Positions 55,497-64,000 of a DNA stretch of 64,000 nt are shown piece by piece (the first letter of the stretch is position 1; each line of letters opens with the position of its first letter). The stretch spans positions 138,292,736 through 138,356,735 of the forward strand of contig CM057463.1 of assembly GCA_030035585.1 (NCBI GenBank), written 5' to 3'. The notes under the pieces were generated by a model. The model did no database searches. It saw only the letters and a list, made by a program, of their open reading frames with translations, and had not been told where the DNA came from. A program made the position numbers and the translations under genes. The DNA comes from Dugong dugon. Taxonomy: Eukaryota > Chordata > Mammalia > Sirenia > Dugongidae.

Positions 55497-58400
55497 TTTC
55501 TGTAGATACTGATCCTGTTAATGGCCCTCTCCCTTCCTTATTTCATTTTGAAGAACTCAGTTCCAACTTGTATGTGGCTTTTAGTTACTCTAAGCTGCAG
55601 GCATATCTTAGCCAGCTTCCCTTGCAGTTGTCACACACACTGTCAAGTTTTTTCCAGGATAAACAAGTGATCCTGCCCTCTGTCATGTGCATGTAACTGA
55701 ACAGAATGGAGCACAAATGCCTTTACCTTCAGAGACTGAGTTTATTCGTACTAATTACAAAGGCTTTTGCTTTTTAGAAAAAGTTGAAGTAAACAGTGAA
55801 AAGGCTGAATCTGTAGTATGGTATTAGTGCTGCTGAAGATGAGAGACTCTGCATCCTGCCACTGCTGTCACAGCATGTGGGAAGCCGTTGGGAGCCTGGG
55901 TAGAATAGAGTTGGGACAGATGGTAAGATTCTGCCAGAGTTGTAACATTTTCTTGACGAAGCAGTAAAAAGAGGTAGACTTCTTTTTACTTGTACAAATT
56001 CATATATAATTTGAGTATTTTGGCATACTTAACAAAAACCCAAAAAGCTCATCATCATAATCTCAGTTGTATAACTACAGATGACTCTTAATCATGTTTC
56101 CTACGAAGCAGACAAGGACAAATATCCAAGTGCCAGGACTTTGGTGCAGACTTGAACATGGATTGACCTTTGAAGCAGTTTCATGTTCCTTAGCAAAATA
56201 AAAATAACAGGGACACCTGGTTATCTGGTGCTTGCTTTAAACATTTTAGGGAATAAAGTACTTGGTGATAAAGAAATGACATATATCTTTAAACTTAGTA
56301 CGGAGAAAACTTAATGTAAAACCAATTAGAGGAAACCCTCAAGAATACAGCTTGGAAAATGGAACTACAATTAATTGCCTTTTATTAAAAGCATATTGTG
56401 TGGCATTTGTTTTTAAGGGATTGGTTTTGCAGATCTGTTAGTTATGTAAGACTTTATGCCATTATTTCTCTTTCTGTACTGTAACTCATGTTTTAAATGA
56501 ATTTGTTGAATGAAATATTCTTGATGAATACATTTTTTATTTCATGTATGATTTTTCTGATGAAACTTCAGACCTTTGAAATTTGGGAGTCTGTTTTCTA
56601 TAAGTAGAATTTCTGTTGTTACCAAATGAAAAAAGGATTGACATAAAATCAAGCTCTTTTGGTCTGTGATGCATTGTGGTGGCTGTTCTGTCATACTGTA
56701 CCTAAGAGTAGGTTATATTACACCTGCTGAAGACCAAGTTTGAAGATAAAGTTGAATTCGAGAAATAGAGTTGCGATCTTTAAAAGCCTGAAGAATTTAA
56801 CAGCTTGCTCAAGTTGTTAAGTACTTTCTAATACGGATAGCATTTGACTGACATGTTCCTTGACGTAGGTACTGTGTATCACAGTTAGATATCTTGCTGA
56901 AATGATGCTGTGTTTTCGACTTCAGTAATTACAAATTATCTAGAAGGAGCACTGTATCAAAGAGGATAGAGGGACATTCCTGTTGCACACTGATGGGTCC
57001 TTAGGAGTGTCAGCTGAGGAGTGACTGTGTCCCATGCATAGGACTCCGGTTTGTTCCGCACCCCTGGGCAGAGGCGAGGGAAGGTGACATTGCTAGTGCT
57101 TACCTGGCCTAGGCACTGTGAGATCTGAATCATAGATCATCTTCTAGAGAGTTAGGAATGGCTTCTTTGTAGGTTGAAAGTAGAGGGGAGCCACTGCCCA
57201 CCATGTTTAGAAAAGAGCAAGTAAAAGAGGGGGTGGTGGGAAAAGAATGCAAGGCCCTGAATTTATCCCTTTGACAATGTACTTTTACCTTCAAGTTAAC
57301 AGAGGAGGAATTGTCTGTCACTCGCTCTGCCACCCTTTACTTTTGGTAAAGATTGGGGTAGGTATCATTTCTACAATAGAATATTTATTCATTGAGGAAA
57401 GGTTTCTAATGAAAATTCATCATGACTTCTGATCCTCTCTATGTTTACATGCCTTACATCTTCAAAAAATTATCTAGGAATCACCAATAATGAACTAATT
57501 GTAGCTGCTTCACTTACTGCTTGCATAATATATATAGTATGGAATATTATATGTATACATATGGGGATAGAAGCTAATAATTCTAGAATAACCCTAAGTT
57601 TTTCAGTTTATGAATTCTAAGATCAGCATACCTAAGATTATCATATAGAATTACAGTTCTAGGTATTACAAGACCAAGTGAGCTGTTCTCCCAGTTACTT
57701 TCCTCCTTTCAGAGGGTGGGGAATGGGAGGCCTGAAGTGCGGCCTAAATAGGAATCCTTTTCTCCTTCACTGTGGAGAATATGAAAGGGAAGAGACTGAT
57801 GATGTCAGGTAGAACAGATCTTGTGGTGAGGAAGCTAATACCCAAACACAGCTGAACCAGATTAGACTGAGCAATCATGGCGCCTGCAGTCAAGGGTAGA
57901 AGGGTCACCATGAAGCAGCATAGAGTGAGAAGGCATAGTGTCCCTTGGGAAGTGAGAGTCAAGCCTGGAGCCAGATGTGGTTGCCAGGGCATACCTCCAG
58001 AGATGGAATGGATCAGTCCTGCAGCAGCAGTATGTTGTTCCGTTACCACTGGGTAGGGAGAGGAGCCGCCTTATGAGCTCTTAGCTCATTAAGTTAGAAG
58101 TTTAAACTATATAGCTCCCCTATACCAAAGCCGCGTCAGTGTTACACCATAGTTTCACTTTAAGTTACTGGAGCTGTAGTGGTAAAGTGCCTAGGAGTTA
58201 GTATGCTATCAGTCATCTGAGATCCTTCTGTCAGGGCAGTTACTGGGAATTACTCGTTTTCATGTCTTTTAAAATACTTTCTACCCATCGTAGTTACTAA
58301 ACTATATCTTTCTGATTAGTTACAGCAGCTTATTTTAAAACCTGTACAATTTTCATTCGAATTTAAGAACATAAGATTTGGTCTTTGAAGTACAGTTCCA

Positions 58401-58640
58401 GATTTTACTAATTTGTTTTAATATAATCCTTATTGACTTGACAAAATGATAGCCCATTTGGGACTCATTGTAAACAGTAGTCTTTGATCTAAAAAGTATC
58501 TTGTATTTTTGTGAGCTATTAAAAACAAACCTTTGCATGTAAGAAAGCCCTTTCTTAGTATGATTCTTTAATCTTATGGTCCATGTAGGACTTTTAGGAT
58601 TATCCTATCTTTGATGTTTGGCAATATGGACTGAACTTAC
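55497..58640 (+). other. METTL14: METTL14 3' UTR and downstream unique sequence
   Basis: About 3.1 kb of repeat-poor sequence follows the stop. Poly(A) signal candidates are AATAAA at 56197-56202 and 56252-56257, ATTAAA at 56384-56389 (followed by the GU-rich ATTGTGTGGCATTTG) and ATTAAA at 58518-58523. The last would give a roughly 3-kb 3' UTR ending just before an L1 insertion. Which sites are used cannot be decided from sequence alone. Confidence 0.6.
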
Positions 58641-58649
58641 ATGCAGTCA

Positions 58650-59433
58650 GTTTTTTGTTTGTTTTCTTTAAATTGTGCTTTAAGTGAAAGTTTACAGTTC
58701 ATGTTAGTTTCTCATACAAAAATTTATACATCCCTATTTATACATCCCTATCCCTAAAGTGTGACAGCGCACTCCTCCTTTCCCCTCCTGATTTCCCGTG
58801 TCCATTCAACCAGCTCCTATCCCTTTTTTGCCTTCTCATCTCGCCTCTGGACAGGAGCTGCCCGTTTGGTCTTGTGTATCTATCTGATTGAACTAAGAAG
58901 CACACACTTCATGAGTATCATTTTATGTCTTAATAATCCAGTCTAATCTTTGTCTGAAGAGTTGGGTTCAGGAATGGTTTTAGTTCTGAGTTAACAGTCT
59001 GGAGGCCATGTCTTCTGGGGCTCCTCCAGTCTCAGACCATTAAGTCTGGTCTTTTTACTAGAATTTGAGTTCTGCACCCTACTTTTCTCCTGCTCCACCA
59101 GGGACTCTCTCTTGTGTTCCCTGTCAGGGGGTCATTGGTGGTAGCTGGGCACCATCTAGTTCTTCTGGTCTCAGGCTGATGGAGTCTCTGGTTTATGTGG
59201 CCCATTTGTGTCTCTTAGGCTAATATTTTCCTTGTGTCCTTGGTATTCTTCATTTTCCTTTGCTCCAGGTGAGTTGGGACTAATTGATGCATCTTAGATG
59301 GCCACTCGCTAGCTTTTAAGACCCCAGCGGCCACTCACCAAAGTGGGATGCAGAACATTTTCTTAATAAACTTTGTTATGCCAGTTGACCTAGATATCCC
59401 CTGAAACCATGGTCCCCAGACCCCCCCGCCCCG
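58650..59433 (-). mobile_element. 5'-truncated L1, second 3' UTR type, minus strand
   Basis: AAGTGAAAGTTTACAGTTCA, CCATTCAACCAGCTCC, AGCTGGGCACCATCTAGTTC and CTTAGATGGCCACTCGCTAG. TGCAGTCA flanks it at 58642-58649 and 59434-59441. It marks the far limit of any simple METTL14 3' UTR. Confidence 0.88.
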
Positions 59434-59441
59434 TGCAGTCA

Positions 59442-60930
59442 TTTTTAAAGCTATAAATCTGAGGACTTTCCAAAAGATTAGAACATTTACATAGTAAATT
59501 GAGTCCATTGAAAACAGCCCCATTCCTGGATCTTGAACTATTTGGAAACTCCACATTGGTTCTACTCTGAATGCCTCCATCATTTACTCAGATCAATACG
59601 GTGCGCAGAGGGGAAAAACAAAAACGAAACCCACATCCAATTTTATCTAGATCATTTGGACATCCTTTTCCAAGAAACCTGTTTTCCAGGATTGGACAGT
59701 GTGGTAAAAATGATTGGTTTGCATATTGGTTATAGTTTTTACCTCTCTAGCTAGAGGTACTAATCGATAGTAAACTCAGATAAGGTAGGTTTTTCCAAAA
59801 ATACTAAATAATTGAGAATCCAGAGGTCAACAGTGTACAGTGCATACAGGAACCAAGCATATAACATAAACCAGTGAAGCAGGCTAGGTGTTTATTTTAA
59901 AATGGAGTAATTGTCTTTTTTAGACACATTTTGTTTGCATATTAAATAGACGGGAATATTTACTTTCACTCATTTGTATGCTCCCATTGGTAATGAAAGA
60001 CACAACCCTCTTGTCTATGCTGTTTTCCCATGTGGGTGACTTTTCCCACTTGGAGCAGCACAGAGTGCCTTAATAAATGGCCGCTGGGTCTTGGCCTTGG
60101 GGCCAGGGAGATTCTGCGGGGAGGGGTGGGTACAGGCCCTGTAAGGGTGTAAGGTGGACATCACTCGTCAGCTCCAGCTCATCGTCACCATGGAGGGATG
60201 AGGGCAAGTGTGGCATTTTTATGTGAAATTGCTGTAAATTTCAGATGTTGACAATTAAAATAGTTTGCTTAATACATTTCCTTTCACAGAACTAAAGTTT
60301 CTTAAAATTAATGTAGCTAACTATATTCTGCATGCATATTTTAAATTCTCTGGCCTCTAAACACATCTGGCCAACTAGGTGGCAGCTAACAACAACAAAT
60401 ACTATGGAACCAACTTTACTCAGTGAAGAAGGGGACAAAGCTTGGAACAGGAAACCATCACCTTTGAAAGAATATGGTTGGCAGAATTTAGAACAAATAT
60501 GGTTGAAGATGTGGATGAATACTTTTAAAATTGCATACATGATGTGACTAAAAAATGTAGATGTGCAGGCCTGTATTGTCACATAGCACACCTTCTGCCA
60601 GATCCAGCACCTACACGAGTTATTAATGTGCATAAAAGAATGACTACCCTATTCTGTGTTTTTCAAGTTTTCATTGACATTTTGAGAGTGAAAGACAAAT
60701 AATCAAAATTAAACACAATTTAGATCAGAGATACCAAGTTTAACAGTTTATGCTGGTTAAACCACCAAAAATAAAATATCTTGTGGAATTTCTGTCATTT
60801 TGTAGGTTTGTGCTTTCCAAGACAACTTCTGGGTAGGTACGTACTTTAACATTTAGTTAATGTAGTGTTTTCTAGGTAAGAATATTGTCCATCATTAAGG
60901 TAAGCTATGATAAACCAGGAAAAAAAAATA
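59442..60930. other. Unique intergenic sequence
   Basis: No gene recognised. A GC-richer patch near 60040-60190 could be conserved UTR or regulatory sequence. I found no SEC24D-like coding segment on the minus strand. Confidence 0.4.
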
Positions 60931-60936
60931 AAACAG

Positions 60937-61100
60937 TCCTGTTGGCCTTTGAGTCGATTCCGACTCATGGCAACCCTATGTGTTTCAGAGTAGAATTGTG
61001 CTTCGTAGGGTTTTCAAGGTTGTGACCTTTCACAATCACATTGCCAGGCCTTCTGAGATGCTTCTGGGTGGATTTGAACTGCCAACCCTTAGGGACTCCA
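60937..61100 (-). mobile_element. AfroSINE, minus strand, head-truncated
   Basis: GTTGGCCTTTGAGTCGATTC, CGACTCATGGCAACCCTATG and TGGATTTGAACTGCCAACCC on the + strand. Confidence 0.85.
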
Positions 61101-61299
61101 GGGACTTCAAGCTACAGTTCGGCCTTGCATAAGAAGGTAGGCTTAAATAGGCATGGTAAATGGTAGTTCAAGATTATAGTTTAATTTTCTGTTACGTCTA
61201 ATTGAAAAAAAATTTAAATGCATATAAGTATGATTAAGGATACTGTATTAATAAAAATAATTCCAGAGCAAAATTTAAGAAAATGTAAGCATAAATGTA

Positions 61300-61860
61300 G
61301 GGGGCAGTGGTGGTTCAGTAGTAGAATTCTCACCTTCCATGTGGGAGGCCTGGGTTTGATCTTGGCCAGTGCACTTCATGGACAGCCATCGCCCACCTGT
61401 CATTGGAGGCTTGCGTGTTGCTATGATGCTGGACAGGTGTAAGTGGAGCTGGACTAAAAAGAAAAGTCTGGCAATCTACTTCCAAAAATGAGCCAATGAA
61501 AACCCTACAGATCACAACATTCTGGTCTGCAACCGTCATGGGAAAGGCACAGAACGGGGCAGTGTTTCCTTTAGCTGTACGTGGAGTTGCCATGAGTCAG
61601 AGGCTGACTAAATGGCAGCCAACAACCACCACCAAGTAAACCAAATCCGCTGCTGAAGAGGTTATTCCAACTCATGGCTACTCCATGTGTTACAGATTAC
61701 AGTTACTTCATAAGGTTTTCTTGGCTTTAATCTTTACAGAAGCAGATTGCCAACCCTTTCTTCCAGGGTGCCACTGGGTGGGTTTGAACTGCCAACCTTT
61801 AGGTTAGTAGTCAAGAACAAAACTTTTGTGCCACCCAGGGATCTTTTGAACAACAACAAG
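61300..61860 (+). mobile_element. tRNA-Gly-headed SINE with RTE tail, plus strand
   Basis: The head has an A box TGGTTCAGTAG and B box GGTTTGATCTT around CTCACCTTCCATGTGGGAG, an anticodon-arm-like part closest to tRNA-Gly. The body passes GTGTTGCTATGATGCTGG and CAATCTACTTCC, then RTE-like GGGCAGTGTTTCCTTTAGCT and GGCAGCCAACAACC. Perfect 13-bp target-site duplications AAGCATAAATGTA flank the unit (61287-61299 and 61861-61873). An AfroSINE is nested in its tail. Confidence 0.85.
61637..61850 (-). mobile_element. AfroSINE nested in the tRNA-Gly SINE tail, minus strand
   Basis: AGTAAACCAAATCCGCTGCT, AGAAGCAGATTGCCAACCCT, GGTGGGTTTGAACTGCCAAC and GTGCCACCCAGGGATC. The AAC-rich SINE tail resumes beyond it. 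Confidence 0.85.
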
Positions 61861-61873
61861 AAGCATAAATGTA

Positions 61874-62824
61874 AGCTTGTCAGTCAACAGCTCCCTAATT
61901 CTTAAGTCTCAACTTCCTCCTGAGCTGCTGTTGACAAGACACTGAATTGGGATGGCATGAGAACGTCCTTGAGCAAGATTTTCACTTTTCACTGCTTTCA
62001 TTTATATTTGTTCAAGTAAAGGCTTGCCATTCCATGTGAATCCTGCCTGTGCCTACTAATTTAGTCCTGAACTTATTACATGGGTGCTTGGGCTCTTAGG
62101 ACTTAGTCTTTGTCATTTACCTTATAAAGGCAGTGGCATGCCTTCTCAACTAATGTATGGCATATACAGTGAAACCTGTGAGAGCCGGAACTTGATGGGG
62201 ACTGCTTTGTTTTTCCAGGTCTCAACAAGTTATCCACCTTTGACAGGGTGCAGTCTTACACTTTTCTGTCGCTCGTTTTTGTGGAAAATATTTGGGTTTT
62301 CCTTTTCTGGCAGGTTTCTGCTGTACACAGGTTCCAGCTTTCACAGGTTTTACTACAGTAAGCGTTTCATAGATATTCCCTTACTCCCTTGCTTGCTTAA
62401 TAATTCCCAAAGGATTTTTAATATTCTCTTTTGAGTTCTTTGCCCTTCTGCTGATGATTTCTTACTGCATAAGATGGCTGTTTTTCTATTAAATGATATA
62501 TTTTTTTCTCTAAATAAGAGAACATTATTCTTTAAAGGTCGAGGAAACCAAGTAATTTCCACTGAGTCATCGTGTATCAGTGGTCTCTAACAGAGTCAAC
62601 TTCCTCTGGTGTGACTTTAAAGGAACCCGACTTTCCTCAGGACATAAATTTTTAAATACTTTTCTGCCAAATGCAACCTATTAAATAAAGTGATTTAACC
62701 ACTTCGGTTTCACCTTGCTTAATGATAGCCTAAGTAAAAAATTAGACTGCCTTGCTCTTCCAAGTAATAGTGGACCTAAGGGAGAGTAGATTGCCTGAGA
62801 GTGAGGAGGGGACAGGAGCAAAAT
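61874..62824. other. Unique intergenic sequence
   Basis: No gene or repeat recognised. Confidence 0.45.
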
Positions 62825-62900
62825 TTCCAGAGCAAAATTTAAGAAAATGTAATCATAAATGTCGGGGGCAGTGGTGGTTCAGTGGTAGAATTCTCACCTT
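62825..62900 (+). repeat. 76-bp duplicate of a SINE/flank junction
   Basis: Matches 61261-61336 at 73 of 76 positions. It includes about 39 bp of non-SINE flank (TTCCAGAGCAAAATTTAAG and following) and the tRNA-Gly head to CTCACCTT, where similarity stops. Confidence 0.9.
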
Positions 62901-63283
62901 GGAGGGTGGGTGTGGGGTGGAACCTGGCATTTTAGGAAGCTGCTGCTGATCAGTAACAATGCTTCTGGCGGAGATGCCTCACTGGGAAATAGCTGAGTGG
63001 TGCCAACTGGGACAGCGGGAGTCCTCATGTTCTCCCAAGCTGTACACAGAAGCAGGAGACCATGGGGGGCTCTGACAAGAGTCATCGGTATAAACCAAAG
63101 ATTGTGCCAGTCACGTACGGATAGAGATTCAGATTGCAAAATGTGATTTTTTTTTTTTTTGCACGCCAGAGTTTGTTGCAGATTCATATCTGCTAAATCT
63201 AATTTCTCCTAATGCATAAATGTGAACTTTTTGCTACATAGGCATATTTGGCCCCCAAAATATTGATTAGGTAACATTAACCT

Positions 63284-63484
63284 GGAGTCTGTGGGTGGTT
63301 CAAGCAGGCTAGTTGGCTGCTAACTGAAAGGTTGGAGGTTTGAGTTCACCCAGAGGTGCATTGGAAGAAAGGCCTGGTGATTTTACTTCTGAAAAATCAG
63401 CCATTGAAAACCCTATGGCGCACAGTTCTACTCTGAACATACATGGGGTCGCCGTGAGTCAGAGTTGACTCAACAGCAACTGGT
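63284..63484 (+). mobile_element. AfroSINE, plus strand
   Basis: GGAGTCTGTGGGTGGTTCAA head, GTTTGAGTTCACCCAGAGGT, GAAAAATCAGCCATTGAAAA and GTCGCCGTGAGTCAGAGTTG tail. Same subtype as 3122 and 14752. Confidence 0.92.
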
Positions 63485-64000
63485 GATGGTGAACCGTTAA
63501 TCCAAATCACGGGGTATCCTAAAACTATTTTCAAACGTGAATAATATGTATTTAAAGCAAGTTTTCTATGGACCCCAGAAAAACCCCAGTTTGAAAAATA
63601 CTGACTTAAAGTCTTAGTCTCTAAAAGGTCTTACAATTTCAAATTATTGAATTTTTTTTTTTATTTTGTAACTGGTAAAACTTAAAAAAATCAAAATAAA
63701 AATGGATACCTTGAAAATTCTTAGAAAACTCTTGTACTCTTGAGATTGCATCTGCAGTTACTATTATTTTATTGATAGTTTCCTTAACTAGACGCTAATA
63801 ATGTCTCCCAAAATGGATTTTTTCTGTATGTGATTGAGGACTGGATTTTCATGTATTACGTTTGGAGGACAATGGCTGTGGAAATCATGTTTGTGAGGAA
63901 AATGTTTTGGGAATTGGAGTTTGGCCTGGACAAGAGACACGATAGGGAGATGTGACAAGCCTTTGAAATATCTGAAAACTCCTTATCAAGTGGAGGAGAG
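63485..64000. other. Unique intergenic sequence at the window edge
   Basis: AT-rich. No feature supported. Confidence 0.45.

Noticed and set aside
61300-61375. A functional tRNA-Gly gene
   Set aside because: The acceptor arm is not closed, the B box deviates (GGTTTGATCTT), and the head continues into a SINE body with target-site duplications.
59442-64000. 3' exons of SEC24D on the minus strand
   Set aside because: SEC24D is the expected tail-to-tail neighbour from human gene order, but no open segment with a Sec24 C-terminal sequence was found here.
1-64000. CRISPR arrays, operons or phage-like modules
   Set aside because: The window is a mammalian locus with introns, SINEs and LINEs. No regularly spaced short repeats or prokaryotic gene arrangement were seen.

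Overview
The window is mammalian nuclear DNA, and its repeats point to Afrotheria (an elephant- or manatee-like animal). Roughly thirty tRNA-headed SINEs of the AfroSINE type are scattered on both strands, together with RTE/BovB-like LINE fragments that share the same 3' tail. There are also L1 elements with a long pyrimidine-rich 3' UTR when read on the + strand, and an LTR family of about 0.3-0.5 kb. Protein-coding density is very low, and only one host gene can be supported.

That gene is METTL14, complete on the + strand with eleven coding exons between 17062 and 55496. They join in phase to 1,371 nt (456 codons plus stop), the usual mammalian length. METTL14 is the RNA-binding, non-catalytic partner of METTL3 in the nuclear N6-methyladenosine writer. 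The EPPL motif (192-195), R298, S399 and the C-terminal RGG tract are all intact. The start codon lies in a CpG-rich promoter with ETS, CCAAT and GC-box motifs. Introns 1-9 are modest in size. Intron 10 is 14.7 kb because an 8.3-kb L1, antisense to the gene, is inserted inside an older L1.

Layout: 1-16.4 kb is upstream intergenic DNA made of nested SINE, RTE, L1 and LTR copies with some unique AT-rich stretches. 16.4-17.2 kb is an old MIR followed by the promoter and exon 1. 17.2-55.5 kb is the METTL14 body. 55.5 to about 58.6 kb is unique sequence holding the 3' UTR. 58.6-64 kb is L1, AfroSINE and tRNA-Gly-headed SINE copies with unique spacers. In human the next gene downstream is SEC24D on the opposite strand, but I saw no SEC24D exon here.

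The points most worth a second look are: a possible intronic poly(A) site just after exon 10 that would make an RGG-less METTL14; a GC-AG intron 3; a 77-bp mariner-like hairpin and a 298-bp TA-flanked inverted-repeat element in introns; a tRNA-Gly-headed SINE with an RTE tail and a 76-bp duplication of its junction; and an L1 with a 1.9-kb 5' UTR carrying two ~0.27-kb tandem monomers and a lysine-rich linker ORF overlapping ORF2 by ATGA. No bacterial-style operon, CRISPR array or host defence system is present.
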